The notes under the pieces: generated by a model
Seen by the model: the letters and a program-made list of their open reading frames with translations, nothing else
Databases searched by the model: none
What the model was told of the DNA's origin: nothing
Translations under genes and position numbers: made by a program
Shown here: positions 46,295 through 56,099 of the stretch, piece by piece
Layout: every line of letters starts with the position of its first letter
Numbering within the stretch: the stretch's first letter is position 1
DNA from: Spirochaetota bacterium
GTDB taxonomy: Bacteria; Spirochaetota; UBA4802; UBA5550
Length of the DNA: 64,000 nucleotides
Direction: 5' to 3'
Assembly (NCBI GenBank): GCA_017999915.1
Contig: JAGNKX010000001.1
Span: forward strand, 558,001-622,000

Positions 46295-48154
46295 ATGATA
46301 CGGAACTATGACATAGTGATAGTGGGCGCCGGTCACGCGGGTGTAGAAGCGGCATTGGCCTCGGCGAGGAGGGGCTTCAAAACGCTGCTACTCACCGGCA
46401 ATCTTGACACCATTGCGCAGATGAGCTGCAACCCGGCAATCGGCGGCCTGGCCAAGGGACACCTCGTCAAGGAGATAGACGCGCTGGGAGGCGAAATGGC
46501 GCGGGCCATCGACGAGACCGGGATCCATTTTAAAATGCTCAATAAAAGCAAGGGGCCTGCGGTATGGGCGCCGCGGGCCCAGGCGGATAAAAAAAACTAT
46601 CAGTTCAGGATGAAACACGTTCTCGAATCGGAGAAAAACCTTGAGGTGATACAGGATATCGTCGAGGAGATCATCGCAGAGGGAGGGGCTGTTGCCGGTG
46701 TAAAAACGAAAAGAGGACAGGAGCATTGCGCGAAAGTTGTCATTATATGCACCGGAACGTTTTTAAAGGGACTCATACACATTGGAGAGTACCAGGAGCG
46801 AAGCGGAAGGCTGGGAGATTTTTCCTCCGAGACATTGTCTGATTCATTGCGAAGGCTGGGATTTCCGGTGTTGCGCTTGAAAACCGGGACGCCTCCCCGT
46901 GTTAATGGAGAGTCGATAGATTTCTCACAATGCGAAGTACAGCATCCTGACGAAAAGCCGGTGCCATTCTCCTATTCCACGGAAAAGATCGTGCAGCAAC
47001 AGGTCCCCTGCTGGATTACTTATTCCACTGTCGACACCCATGAAATTATTAAACGAAACCTGCACAGGTCCCCGCTCTACGGGGGAGTCATCAAGGGAGT
47101 GGGCCCACGGTATTGTCCATCCATTGAGGATAAGGTGGTCCGTTTTTCTGATAAATTGCGCCATCAGCTTTTTCTTGAACCTGAAGGATATCAGACCAGG
47201 GAATTCTATATCAATGGGTTTTCCAGTTCCCTTCCGGAAGATGTCCAGCTTGAAATGATACGAACGATACCGGGGCTGGAACATGTCAAAGTAATGAGGC
47301 CGGCTTACGCTGTGGAATACGATTTTGTGCCTCCCACGGAATTATATTCAACCCTTGAGACGAAAAGAATAGCCGGGCTTTATCACGCGGGCCAGATAAA
47401 CGGGACCTCCGGTTATGAAGAGGCAGCGGCGCAGGGCATCATTGCTTCAATAAACGCCGGGAATAAATTGATGGGGAAAGAGCCTCTCATCATCAAGCGC
47501 TATGAAGCATATACTGGAGTATTGATCGATGATCTTGTCACAAAGGGAGCCAATGAACCGTACCGTATGTTCACATCAAGGGCAGAGCATCGGTTGATAC
47601 TTCGCCAGGACAACGCTGATTATAGAATGATGAAGTACGGCTATGAAAACGGGCTGATCGAGAAAGAGATCTACGAAGCAATGGATGAAAAATACAAAAA
47701 AATCTATTCCTTGATCAACAGCTTCAAGAATAGAACAATAGAAATAGATGAGTTGAACAAAAAGATTATTACGAGCGGTGATGGGAATCCCGTATCACCG
47801 GGTAAATATAAAATAGATAAGCTGTTAAAGAGGCCTGATGTTACCATACAGAACATAATGGCTATTTCTAATGAGCATTTTGATCCGGATCTTGCACCGA
47901 TTGTTGAAATGGAGATCAAGTATGAAGGATATATTGCGCGGGACCAGGAGCGTATAAAAAAAATAGAACGGATGGAGCATAAATCGATACCAAGGGATAT
48001 TGATTATGGCTCCATTACAGGATTAAAAAAGGAAGCGCGGGAAAAGTTGAATATGATCAAACCTGAAACCATGGGCCAGGCCATGAGAATTTCAGGGGTT
48101 GATCCTACGGATATATCCATACTGCTTGTACATATTGAATCTTTGAAAAAGTGA
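46295..48154 (+). CDS. mnmG: tRNA uridine 5-carboxymethylaminomethyl modification enzyme
   Basis: MnmG (GidA) with MnmE modifies wobble U34 in several tRNAs using FAD, NADH and a methylene donor. The 619-residue protein has the dinucleotide fold [19 protein letters not shown]. It also has [36 protein letters not shown], the [11 protein letters not shown] motif with the catalytic Cys, and the C-terminal helical domain ([15 protein letters not shown]...). It is complete. Its stop overlaps the rsmG start by 4 bases (GTGA), the arrangement seen near many bacterial origins. Confidence 0.98.
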   Translation: MIRNYDIVIVGAGHAGVEAALASARRGFKTLLLTGNLDTIAQMSCNPAIGGLAKGHLVKEIDALGGEMARAIDETGIHFKMLNKSKGPAVWAPRAQADKKNYQFRMKHVLESEKNLEVIQDIVEEIIAEGGAVAGVKTKRGQEHCAKVVIICTGTFLKGLIHIGEYQERSGRLGDFSSETLSDSLRRLGFPVLRLKTGTPPRVNGESIDFSQCEVQHPDEKPVPFSYSTEKIVQQQVPCWITYSTVDTHEIIKRNLHRSPLYGGVIKGVGPRYCPSIEDKVVRFSDKLRHQLFLEPEGYQTREFYINGFSSSLPEDVQLEMIRTIPGLEHVKVMRPAYAVEYDFVPPTELYSTLETKRIAGLYHAGQINGTSGYEEAAAQGIIASINAGNKLMGKEPLIIKRYEAYTGVLIDDLVTKGANEPYRMFTSRAEHRLILRQDNADYRMMKYGYENGLIEKEIYEAMDEKYKKIYSLINSFKNRTIEIDELNKKIITSGDGNPVSPGKYKIDKLLKRPDVTIQNIMAISNEHFDPDLAPIVEMEIKYEGYIARDQERIKKIERMEHKSIPRDIDYGSITGLKKEAREKLNMIKPETMGQAMRISGVDPTDISILLVHIESLKK

Positions 48155-48885
48155 AAGAGAGGTTCCACGTGGAACACGTGTTGCTGATGGAATGGAAGAA
48201 TAAGACCGGAGTAACCATTGATTCTGATAAGGAGGTTAAGCTGATCAAGTATGCTGAATTGATCCATGAAACGAATAAAAAATTTAATATTACCGGTTTT
48301 AAAACAGTTGAGGATATAATTAAGAATTTGATTGTAGGAAGCCTCGATCCCCTGTTTTCATTGAATGTTCCACGTGGAACATTATTTGCCGATATCGGGA
48401 CCGGGGCAGGGATCCCGGGAGTTCCCCTTGCTATATTCAATGAAAATTGGAAAGGCCTATGCATTGATTCAAACAGTAAAAAAATCTCCTTTGTGAAATC
48501 CGTGATCCAGAAGTGCGGGATAGAAAATTTACAGGTGCATAACGGCAGGCTAGAAGATCTTGCCAGGGGAGAGATGAGGGAAACCTGTGATTACGTATTT
48601 TCGCGCGCTCTGGGAGAGATATTTTTTGTTCTTGAAGTGGGTGCTCCTCTTCTAAAGAAGCAGGGGCTATTGTATGTTTATTCTCATGCTGCACCTGAAG
48701 AGCTGTCATCTTCTATGTGTAATCACGCAACAGAGGTGGGATTGACGTTGCTGCAACGGTCCAGATATACTGAGTATGGCTTCGGCGATACCGGTCTTCT
48801 TTTTTTTAAGTCAGGAGCAACAGAGAGCAGGTATCCCAGGAAGACGGCTGCAATAAAAAGGGATATAGCCCGATTAAAGGCATAA
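48151..48885 (+). CDS. rsmG: 16S rRNA (guanine-N7) methyltransferase RsmG
   Basis: RsmG (GidB) methylates G527 of 16S rRNA. The 244-residue class I methyltransferase has [18 protein letters not shown] (motif I, about 88-105), [22 protein letters not shown] and a FSRALGEI segment with the typical RA motif. It starts at a GTG that overlaps the mnmG stop. Two parS-like palindromes lie inside the reading frame and encode FHVEH and NVPRGT. parA and parB, which commonly follow rsmG, are absent. The next gene encodes an unrelated secreted protein. Confidence 0.95.
   Translation: MKERFHVEHVLLMEWKNKTGVTIDSDKEVKLIKYAELIHETNKKFNITGFKTVEDIIKNLIVGSLDPLFSLNVPRGTLFADIGTGAGIPGVPLAIFNENWKGLCIDSNSKKISFVKSVIQKCGIENLQVHNGRLEDLARGEMRETCDYVFSRALGEIFFVLEVGAPLLKKQGLLYVYSHAAPEELSSSMCNHATEVGLTLLQRSRYTEYGFGDTGLLFFKSGATESRYPRKTAAIKRDIARLKA
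48161..48176. promoter_or_regulatory. parS site 1
   Basis: GGTTCCACGTGGAACA, a 14-bp perfect palindrome GTTCCACGTGGAAC matching the ParB-binding parS family (consensus TGTTtCACGTGaAACA, with the TTCCACGTGGAA form known in several phyla). It lies in the first codons of rsmG, about 11.7 kb from the origin candidate. Confidence 0.85.
48366..48381. promoter_or_regulatory. parS site 2
   Basis: TGTTCCACGTGGAACA, a perfect 16-bp palindrome, 205 bases after the first copy and in the same gene. Two copies in one gene near the origin strongly favour a functional ParB loading zone over chance. Confidence 0.88.
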
Positions 48886-48900
48886 GGACCCATAAATTTG

Positions 48901-49473
48901 ATGAAGACACGAGCTATACTATTTTTCATTGGGCTGATTGTGATCTGCTCTATGTCTATTGCAGAAGCAGAAGAGGACACGATCCCCTATGATAGGATTT
49001 TGCGTGATAGCACACTCATTGTGCCTGGAATCGGCGCTGAAGGGATTCTCATAAATGAGGACATTGAGGATGTTTTTAAGCGTGTCGGTCGGATGAAATA
49101 CAAAGTATCAAAGCCCCGCGCCACCGGAGAACTTTTTAAAAATGTATTCAATGTAAACAGCAGGAAAAAAATATATTTTGAAACACTCTATTATCATGAA
49201 GAGAACAAGTATACAGCCTGTGTCTTCCATGGGAAAGTTGTCGCCGTTATTGGCTTGAATAATAACAGGGTGACCCTTGATTCCGTCAATTTACGGAGCG
49301 GTATTAACAGTTTCATTTTCAATTACGGGAAGAGAAATCTTTATCTGGTCAAGAGCGATTCCAATGCTGTCTATATCTATCCTGACCGGGGCACAGCCGT
49401 GGCGGACGATGGCATGAATGATTCAATAGATTTCTATATTGTCTTTAGGGGGGAAACCAGCGAAACCAGATAA
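48901..49473 (+). CDS. Secreted or periplasmic protein, unknown function
   Basis: A protein of about 190 residues beginning MKTRAILFFIGLIVICSM, a signal peptide with probable cleavage after AEAEE-type residues near 22. The mature part is of mixed alpha/beta character: IVPGIGAEGILINEDIEDVF, YFETLYYHEENKYTACVF and VAVIGLNNNRVTLDSVNLR. It recalls small proteins that measure structural constraints without catalytic residues. I recognise no family. It is 15 bases downstream of rsmG and probably shares its transcript, occupying the place where parA usually lies. The frame actually opens at a TTG at 48898; the ATG at 48901 is preferred. Confidence 0.65.
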   Translation: MKTRAILFFIGLIVICSMSIAEAEEDTIPYDRILRDSTLIVPGIGAEGILINEDIEDVFKRVGRMKYKVSKPRATGELFKNVFNVNSRKKIYFETLYYHEENKYTACVFHGKVVAVIGLNNNRVTLDSVNLRSGINSFIFNYGKRNLYLVKSDSNAVYIYPDRGTAVADDGMNDSIDFYIVFRGETSETR

Positions 49474-49684
49474 TTTTTGGCGTCCATAATGCACTGCCGG
49501 ATATTCCATGGTGCGGTTCCGGCAGCAGAGGTGACGGAACCAGTTTAAAATAACAAGTGTTATGCTTTTAGTTATGATGAAAAACGCATGACATGAGCAA
49601 TAATTGAATATCCACATCATTGCCTTGTCCGGCGTAATAGACGGTGACTATTGGAATAATTATCCCGGGTTTAGAATAAGTCTG

Positions 49685-49713
49685 TTGACTTTTAACCAAT
49701 GAATAATGAGAAT
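49685..49713 (+). promoter_or_regulatory. Promoter of the phosphate-binding-like lipoprotein
   Basis: TTGACT (49685-49690), 17 bases, GAGAAT (49708-49713), leaving a leader of about 30 bases with GAGGG before the ATG at 49748. The position rules out the longer frame that opens at 49706. An inverted repeat GGTTCCG/CGGAACC lies further upstream (49515-49541). Confidence 0.45.
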
Positions 49714-49747
49714 AAAAAATCACGGAAAAATATATGAGGGTTCTATA

Positions 49748-50593
49748 ATGATACAAAAGATTATTTATGCATTGTGCTCAATCATTATTATCGGGTTATC
49801 TGTTTCCGGTTGTGGAAAGAAAAACGGGAAGGAAATAGAGATACGCGGATCAAGGACAATGGAACCGGCGTTGGCCAGTCTTGCTGAATCGTATAGTAAA
49901 AACCATGGAGCAGCTATTAAAATTATATCGACAGGTTCTCTGAAGGGATTGACCTCGTTGAGTGATGGAACCTGTGACATGGCCAGTTCTTCGGTTAAAA
50001 TGCCGGCCCAGATGGTGTGGGAAGCCCAGAAGAAGGGCGTCATCGTAAAAGAATTTATAATTGCCTATGATATAATTGTTCCCATCGTGCATCCATCAAA
50101 CCAGATCAAAAATTTATTTCAGGGTCAGCTGGCCGACATGTATTCCGGGCTGATCAAGGATTGGAAGGTTATAGAGATCAAGCCGGGAAGAATCATTGTT
50201 GTCGAAAGGGATGACAATTCGGGAACAAAACTGCTCATGAATGAGAGATTCTTCGAGCTTAAGAAACCTATGGAAACGAGCGTCAAGGTCAAATCCGATG
50301 TCGATGTTGTAAATTATATCGCCAGGCACCCCTCTGCCGTGGGTTATGTCAGCAAACGATTTCTCACTACCGGCGTCAAGGCGGTCAATATCAACGGGTT
50401 CAGCGGAACAGTGGAAAATGCAGAAAAGAAATATTATCCACTTTCCCGTGAGTTATACCTTTACGCAAACGAGAAGGTTTATGCCGGGGATGTGAAATCA
50501 TTTATTGATTTCTGCACGAGTAAAACCGGCCAGGATATGATGAAGAAGGCGGGATTTATTCCTGTGGATCTCATTAATAAACAGGTGAAATAG
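49748..50593 (+). CDS. PstS-like periplasmic phosphate-binding lipoprotein
   Basis: From MIQKIIYALC the protein has 281 residues. The signal peptide ends in LSVSGC, a good lipobox with Cys at about 21. The mature part is a type II periplasmic binding fold of the PstS/PBP-like-2 family: IRGSRTMEPALASLAESYSK, TGSLKGLTSL, CDMASSSVKM and VERDDNSGT, where PstS has the phosphate-binding RxxGSGT. The last residues suggest a phosphate-type oxyanion ligand. No pstCAB or phoU is adjacent, so it may be a solitary sensor or scavenger. mogA follows 10 bases later. Confidence 0.82.
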   Translation: MIQKIIYALCSIIIIGLSVSGCGKKNGKEIEIRGSRTMEPALASLAESYSKNHGAAIKIISTGSLKGLTSLSDGTCDMASSSVKMPAQMVWEAQKKGVIVKEFIIAYDIIVPIVHPSNQIKNLFQGQLADMYSGLIKDWKVIEIKPGRIIVVERDDNSGTKLLMNERFFELKKPMETSVKVKSDVDVVNYIARHPSAVGYVSKRFLTTGVKAVNINGFSGTVENAEKKYYPLSRELYLYANEKVYAGDVKSFIDFCTSKTGQDMMKKAGFIPVDLINKQVK

Positions 50594-50602
50594 GGAAGTG
50601 AT

Positions 50603-51091
50603 ATGATTTCCATTGGCATAATAACCGTGAGTGACAGGTCTTCGAAGGGCCTGCGCAAGGATTTGTCAGGACCTGCCATCCGGCAGTGGGCCGAGGGTAA
50701 AGGGTATCTTGTTCAGAGAGAGCTGATTGTCCCCGATGAATATGAGGAAATAAAAAGAGCGTTGATCGAGCTTTCCGATGCTGATATCAATGTGATCCTT
50801 ACAACAGGAGGAACGGGCTTTGCGCCGCGGGATGTTACGCCGGAAGCAACCCTGGATGTGTTGGAAAAACAGGCCCCGGGATTTGCCGAAGTAATGCGAA
50901 TGAAGTCATTTCAGGTGACGGCCCACGCCATGCTTTCCCGGGCCGTTTCCGGTATACGGAAAAGGAGTCTCATAATAAACATGCCGGGGAGTCCCAAGGC
51001 GGTTCGGGAAAACCTGGGTTTCATCGAAGCTGCTATTCCCCATGCCGTTGAATTACTCAAGAACAAGGTCTCTGACTGCGGTGGGACATAA
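50603..51091 (+). CDS. mogA: Molybdopterin adenylyltransferase
   Basis: MogA adenylylates molybdopterin before molybdenum insertion by MoeA. The 162-residue protein contains IGIITVSDRSSKG, LTTGGTGFAPRDVTPEATL (the MPT-binding loop with catalytic Asp) and LIINMPGSPKAVRENL. The length fits the MogA/MoaB class. A MoaB identity cannot be ruled out by eye. It follows the binding-protein gene by 10 bases and could be co-transcribed. The partner moeA is at 21471-22721. Confidence 0.92.
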   Translation: MISIGIITVSDRSSKGLRKDLSGPAIRQWAEGKGYLVQRELIVPDEYEEIKRALIELSDADINVILTTGGTGFAPRDVTPEATLDVLEKQAPGFAEVMRMKSFQVTAHAMLSRAVSGIRKRSLIINMPGSPKAVRENLGFIEAAIPHAVELLKNKVSDCGGT

Positions 51092-51103
51092 TAAGAATCA
51101 TGA

Positions 51104-51823
51104 CTACCATGGCGGCGGATTGATCTCCATGACATGGTTATGGTAGCCGAGGAATAATCTATCATTCTCGTAGAATGCATACAGGCCGTCCAGGTACCCT
51201 GGATCGCCGATATCCTCATGGCGCAAATTAAAGTAGTATTCCCGCATGATCATGATGTTCCAGTCATGGGTGACGTTGACAGTGGAATGCCTTTGTGAAT
51301 TAAGCTGGTTGACCAGTATCGATAATTGTATCCGAGCAGCCTCAGGGAGAGACATAATTAGATCGGCGGGCAGCTCATTATCGAACCATTTTCGAATGAA
51401 TTTCGTCTGGCCGATTTCTTCAATAGCGCGAACCACTGATTCCCAAATACCGGTTATGTAGGGACCTCCCAGATCAAAGATAAAACCCTCCAGGGTCGCG
51501 ACCTGCTTGGCGTTTGAGATACCTTCACGGATGCAGTCAGCAGTTTCCTTGCACCGGGGTACGGGACTATGGTATATTGCAATGGGGCTATAGCGCGCCA
51601 GGCTTTGCCCGAGGTTGTACGCATCCTCTTTGCCTTTGCTCGTCAGCAGCAGGTCAAGGGCGTTTGCCATTTTATTGATGGGATGACGCTCTGCATGGCG
51701 AACCATGATGGCTATGGCGCCGTGTATTTCCGGTATGTTAAGATTGTTTTCTATCATGAAAACATATCTGGAACCGATGTATCTTTCAGTCAAGCTGTTA
51801 TCGGAGTGTGTCTGATGATACAT
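51104..51823 (-). CDS. Histidine phosphatase superfamily protein
   Basis: A 239-residue protein of the phosphoglycerate-mutase-like fold. The catalytic RH is in IMVRHAERHP (H43). The second arginine is in YHSPVPRCKETADCI and the acid/base pair region in VTHDWNIMI. The RHAERHP variant (RHGE in many relatives) resembles acid-phosphatase-like members. There is no signal peptide, so a cytoplasmic phosphatase is likely. The substrate is unknown. It converges on mogA and lies opposite the acyl carrier protein gene. An internal ATG (MIENNLN) is an alternative start. Confidence 0.82.
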   Translation of the reverse strand: MYHQTHSDNSLTERYIGSRYVFMIENNLNIPEIHGAIAIMVRHAERHPINKMANALDLLLTSKGKEDAYNLGQSLARYSPIAIYHSPVPRCKETADCIREGISNAKQVATLEGFIFDLGGPYITGIWESVVRAIEEIGQTKFIRKWFDNELPADLIMSLPEAARIQLSILVNQLNSQRHSTVNVTHDWNIMIMREYYFNLRHEDIGDPGYLDGLYAFYENDRLFLGYHNHVMEINPPPW

Positions 51824-51998
51824 TTAATTTGTCTTGACTTTTTTTTTGTCGCAAATTGTGGTGGGTCTATTCATTTTTCACGATTTGTAGATTTCTTATG
51901 AATTGTATCTGTACATAACTATATCTTAAGAAATGCTATAAGAGCGTCAGGCATGTCTCTGGGAGAATATGCATGGCATAAATTTGCAGGAGCGTTAC

Positions 51999-52250
51999 AT
52001 GACTCGACAAGAAATTGTAGAAAAGATTCTTGAATTACTGAGGGATGAATTTGAAATAGAGAATCCGGATCTGGATGATAATCTCACTGAAAAATATGAA
52101 TTCGACAGTATCGATGCCATTGCATTGCTTGAATACGTTGAGGATTTTATCGCGTCTCCCTTGACACAGGAAGAAAAAAAACAGGCCATGGAAATCCGCT
52201 CGATCAATCAGATTTGCGATTTTATCGAAGGTGTTATGAAAAAAAGATAA
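51999..52250 (+). CDS. Acyl carrier protein
   Basis: From MTRQEIVEKI (51999, AGGAG 8 bases upstream) the protein has 83 residues. The phosphopantetheine site is FDSIDAI with S37, preceded by LTEKYE. It is acidic except for its end (KKR). It heads a plus-strand cassette with a ketosynthase and an acyltransferase, so it is likely a dedicated carrier and not the housekeeping AcpP. The frame extends upstream to 51969, but that start has no ribosome site. Confidence 0.88.
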   Translation: MTRQEIVEKILELLRDEFEIENPDLDDNLTEKYEFDSIDAIALLEYVEDFIASPLTQEEKKQAMEIRSINQICDFIEGVMKKR

Positions 52251-52282
52251 TAACCCGAATCAGGTAAAGAGCCAGAACTAAC

Positions 52283-53521
52283 ATGGAACGTAGAGTCGTC
52301 ATAACAGCGGAATCAGCCATAACGCCGATCGGGCACGGGAAGAAAGCCATTTTCAGCAACCTGATTAACGGCGTGTCAGGTATAAAGAATATCAAGCAGG
52401 AAGACGATCTGCTCTCCAAGTACCTTCATTCGAAAGTCTTTGGCCTGGTCGATTATGAAATCGCCTATGAGTTTTCCCGAAAATTCACCAAAACCCTGGG
52501 ACCGGTTTCATACTATGCCTGCCAGGTCGCCAAGGAAGTAATTGAACAGGCGGGTTTGGACCAGGAGTTCCTCTCATCCGGCAGAGTAGGCATAGCCTTT
52601 GGATCTACCCATGGAAGCCCCACGGTTCAGCGCCATATATATGAAGCTTTTTTCGATCCGGAGCTAAAGGGTTACGCGAAAGTAAACGCCACGGATTATC
52701 TGAAGTCCATGGTGCACACGACAGCGGTGAATATTACCCGGATGTTCGGCATCACAGGACGGGTTATATCCTCCTGTACCGCGTGCACCACCAGCAGCCA
52801 GTCCATTGGATACGGATACGAAGCGGTAAAATACGGTCTCCAGGATGCGATGATCTGCGGCGCCGCTGACGAATACGATACCACAACCGTCGCCGTCTTC
52901 GATAATCTGCTGGCCTGTTCCACGGCCTATAATGACAGGCCCCATCTGACCCCGCGGCCCTTTGACGTGAAGCGTGACGGACTGGTGGTCGGCGAAGGAG
53001 CGGGGGCTGTCCTCCTCGAGGAGTATGAACACGCGAAACGGCGGGGGGCAACGATCCTGGCCGAGGTTATTGGATTTGCCTGCAGCAGCAACGGCGGCGA
53101 TCTGATACTGCCCAATGCTGATGGGGTTAAACGGACCATCAGGATGGGCCTGGAAAACGCGCGGATCAATCACGATGAAGTAGGCTTTATCAGCGCCCAT
53201 GCAACATCCACCAAGGTTGGTGATGTCGTTGAGGCCCAGGCGATACACTCGGAATACGGCGCCGGGCCGCTGGTATCCGGACTTAAAAGCTATATCGGTC
53301 ACACCATGAGCAGCTGCGGGGTCATCGAGGTCATTTTTACCTTGTACATGCTTCAGGAGGGCGTCATTGTTCCTACTCTGAATCTGGAGGAGGTTGATCC
53401 GCGGTGCGATATGATACAACATGTGTCCACAATAAAGGAATGTGAAGTGAAGATAGCATCGATACAGAATTTCGCCTTTGGCGGAGTTAATACCTGCCTG
53501 TTCATACAAAAATGGAAATGA
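52283..53521 (+). CDS. Beta-ketoacyl-ACP synthase (KAS I/II type)
   Basis: A 412-residue condensing enzyme with the full Cys-His-His set: C168 in SCTACTTSS, H306 in FISAHATSTKVGD and H340 in SYIGHTMSS. The opening RRVVITAESAITPIG and the end ASIQNFAFGGVNTCLFI are typical. The TACTTS nucleophile context differs slightly from FabF TACATS. It lies between the ACP and a PlsC-like acyltransferase, with 32 and 6 base gaps. Together they may build and transfer a special acyl chain. The product is not predictable. Confidence 0.93.
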   Translation: MERRVVITAESAITPIGHGKKAIFSNLINGVSGIKNIKQEDDLLSKYLHSKVFGLVDYEIAYEFSRKFTKTLGPVSYYACQVAKEVIEQAGLDQEFLSSGRVGIAFGSTHGSPTVQRHIYEAFFDPELKGYAKVNATDYLKSMVHTTAVNITRMFGITGRVISSCTACTTSSQSIGYGYEAVKYGLQDAMICGAADEYDTTTVAVFDNLLACSTAYNDRPHLTPRPFDVKRDGLVVGEGAGAVLLEEYEHAKRRGATILAEVIGFACSSNGGDLILPNADGVKRTIRMGLENARINHDEVGFISAHATSTKVGDVVEAQAIHSEYGAGPLVSGLKSYIGHTMSSCGVIEVIFTLYMLQEGVIVPTLNLEEVDPRCDMIQHVSTIKECEVKIASIQNFAFGGVNTCLFIQKWK

Positions 53522-53527
53522 TTCTGT

Positions 53528-54313
53528 ATGTCATTCATTTACAGGGTCATTAAAGCTCCCCTTGATGTTATAATTACACTTATATGCTGGATTTATTTTC
53601 TTTTTGGATACCTTTTTTTTTATATACCCTTGCTTATTGTTTTGAATCCATTTACTTCTGATAAGGAGTCGCTATTTCAGAAGATAAACCATGTCTTTTA
53701 TAAAGTGTTTTTCATGCTTCTCAAAATCATCACTCCGGGGCTTTCCCTGGATATTAGCCCTGAGGTCATGCAAATAAAATCTGCGGTGGTTGTAGCAAAC
53801 CATCGATCATACCTTGATCCAATTCTATTGATATCGCTCTTTCCACGGCATAGAACGATTGTGAAAGGGATTTTCTTTACCATACCGATCATGCGATGGA
53901 TTATGAAGTCCGGCGGGTATATACCCTTTGCTCAATCAAGCGAATCCAGGGAGATTATGAGAGAGGGAATACAGGGAATGTCTCACTTTTTCCAGAAAGG
54001 GGGCGTCCTCTTTATTTTTCCTGAGGGACGGCGGAGTCGAGACGGGGCACTGGGGCACTTTCAGAAAGGAGCATTTTCAATTGCCGCCCAGTGTCGGATG
54101 CCCGTAGAGGTTTTATATATCAATAATTCAGATACATTATTTACCCCGGGCAAATTCTTTTTCAATACATGTCTGAAGAATCGAATTACCGTTGAGCGCG
54201 TAGGCCGAATTGATCCGGATGATACAGGTCATTCTCACATTCAGGCGCGTATCATGCGCGATAAAGCCTTGCAGCTTATCCAGCATAGAATAGATAAAAA
54301 GCCAGATAATTGA
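53528..54313 (+). CDS. PlsC-like 1-acyl-glycerol-3-phosphate acyltransferase
   Basis: A 261-residue membrane-associated acyltransferase. Hydrophobic segments at about 13-40 anchor it. The catalytic NHRSYLD (H92, D97) is block I and FPEGRRSRDG (about 162-171) is block III. PlsC makes phosphatidic acid, but this copy follows ketosynthase and ACP genes, so an acyl-ACP-dependent role on another lipid is possible. It starts 4 bases after the ketosynthase stop. No ladder of transmembrane helices is present. Confidence 0.88.
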   Translation: MSFIYRVIKAPLDVIITLICWIYFLFGYLFFYIPLLIVLNPFTSDKESLFQKINHVFYKVFFMLLKIITPGLSLDISPEVMQIKSAVVVANHRSYLDPILLISLFPRHRTIVKGIFFTIPIMRWIMKSGGYIPFAQSSESREIMREGIQGMSHFFQKGGVLFIFPEGRRSRDGALGHFQKGAFSIAAQCRMPVEVLYINNSDTLFTPGKFFFNTCLKNRITVERVGRIDPDDTGHSHIQARIMRDKALQLIQHRIDKKPDN

Positions 54314-54536
54314 AAAAATAGATTGGATTTTGCCTGTATGAAAGGCATACAGAAAGCGTCTTTTTAAAAGCAGTTTAAAAATATCTCTGATAATTAAAAT
54401 AATTATAACGACCGATAATAGAGGTACGGGGAGTATGATTCCTGGGTGATGTTGTATGCTCCCATTCTTTTGGGAGCAGATATCTGTAATCAATAACGAC
54501 AGAATTTAATGGAAACTGATATCACTGTGATGAGCC

Positions 54537-55982
54537 ATGGGAAATTATAGTAATAGCATGATCAGAATTATCGTCGGAGCAATCGTATTTGTCTGTTTGG
54601 CTCCTAGCTTCTCCTCAACGGCAATGGCCGGCCAGTATCTTAAGATCGATAAAATTGACGCCACATCTGAATTCCCTAAAGTAAAAGTATCAGTAACAAT
54701 AGGTGGAATTGACTGTTCATCCGGTGCATTGAGTGATAATGACCTTATCATTGATGAGGATGGTTTGAGAATTGAAGAACCTCTGACAATCATGAGAGCC
54801 CCTGAACCGGAAAATTATTTATACCTCGTATTCTCAATTGATTCAAGTAAAAGCATCAGTAAAAAATTTTTAAAAAAAATAAAAATGTCGGCTCGGGACA
54901 TTGCCGGAAGCATTGGCGCTAATGACAAAATCGCGGTGTACCGGTTCAATGACAATGTTGAATTGTTGAATAGCTTTTCTCATGATACTGATGAAATCAT
55001 GAAAAACATCGGTGGAATTGAGCGTCATGGAAGCAAAACGCTCCTCTACACGTCTATTTATGATTCCATTGAATTATTGGATAAGGCCAAGCTGATTAAT
55101 AAGAAGGTAATAGTTTTTACCGACGGCAAGGACGAAGGGAGCAGCGTCGATGAGGAGGACGTCATTCAGTTCGCCGGCAATGCTATGGTCCCCATCTATT
55201 TTATTTGCTGCAAGGATTCAAAAAATATCCGGTCCATGGCCCGGATTTCACAGCGCACGGGCGGCAAATTAATATACAGCAATAGCAATGACGTCTCCGG
55301 AATGTATCGAACTATCATATCCATTATGAAAAACAGGTATACGGTATCCTATCCTACAAAATTGAATTTAGACGGCATGAACCACCGCATCGAATTGCGG
55401 TTAAAGCATAAGGAAATACGGGATCGGGATTCAGAAGTTTTCTTTTTAGATAAGAAGGGGAGTGGCAGCCCCATCATATCGAACAACGCAATTATCGTCC
55501 TCAACATTATTCTCTTGATTATCATGCTCTCTGTGATTTGTTTCTTTTTATACAGGGAAAAAGAGCTGTTGAAGAGAAGGACAGAAGATACGCAGAGATC
55601 TGTTCCCGTCCATGATGATCTGGCGTCCATGACGCCTCTCGAAGATGCGAGCGCTGCATTTGAAAGGAGTATCGGTGGCGCCTGGCTGTTACAAAAAAAC
55701 GGATCTGCAATCGGGAAGAAATATCCAATTCAATATCAGGATATTATCATCGGCAGCGGAAAAGACAGCACCATTTTTATCAACGATTCATCCGTGTCGG
55801 AAAAGCATTCCAAGATAAAGAATATCCAGGGGATGTATACGCTGTTTGATTTGATCTCCGATCGTGGTACCTATTTAAATGATAAAAAGCTCCTGCGGCC
55901 GAAAGTTCTCCATGACTGGGATGAAATAACCATTGGATCTACGAAACTGATTTTTCGTGCCTCGCCATTGCGGGGTGAATGA
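54537..55982 (+). CDS. VWA-domain membrane protein with C-terminal FHA domain
   Basis: A 481-residue envelope protein. A signal peptide or anchor (about 8-31) precedes a small domain. A von Willebrand A domain (about 95-270) has a complete MIDAS (DSSKS at 102-106, Thr in GSKTLLYT, Asp in VFTDGKDEG). A membrane helix (about 320-341) comes next, then a linker and an FHA domain (about 388-475) with GSGKDSTIFI, SSVSEKHSKI and GTYLNDKKL. So the metal-binding sensor faces out and the phosphothreonine reader faces in. No Ser/Thr kinase is adjacent. The start ATG has a weak ribosome site; M8 is an alternative. Confidence 0.88.
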   Translation: MGNYSNSMIRIIVGAIVFVCLAPSFSSTAMAGQYLKIDKIDATSEFPKVKVSVTIGGIDCSSGALSDNDLIIDEDGLRIEEPLTIMRAPEPENYLYLVFSIDSSKSISKKFLKKIKMSARDIAGSIGANDKIAVYRFNDNVELLNSFSHDTDEIMKNIGGIERHGSKTLLYTSIYDSIELLDKAKLINKKVIVFTDGKDEGSSVDEEDVIQFAGNAMVPIYFICCKDSKNIRSMARISQRTGGKLIYSNSNDVSGMYRTIISIMKNRYTVSYPTKLNLDGMNHRIELRLKHKEIRDRDSEVFFLDKKGSGSPIISNNAIIVLNIILLIIMLSVICFFLYREKELLKRRTEDTQRSVPVHDDLASMTPLEDASAAFERSIGGAWLLQKNGSAIGKKYPIQYQDIIIGSGKDSTIFINDSSVSEKHSKIKNIQGMYTLFDLISDRGTYLNDKKLLRPKVLHDWDEITIGSTKLIFRASPLRGE

Positions 55983-56099
55983 ATAATTGACACCGGCGAT
56001 ATAAAATCCTTGACTTCTTCACATATTTTAATTTTTGTTTATCCAGCGGGCTTTTGATGCTGCGCATAAATCAAAACAAAAATATTATTTCTGAGATCG

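Noticed and set aside
54459..54478. GCTCCCA/TGGGAGC hairpin as a terminator after plsC
   Set aside because: No U run follows, so an intrinsic terminator is not supported.
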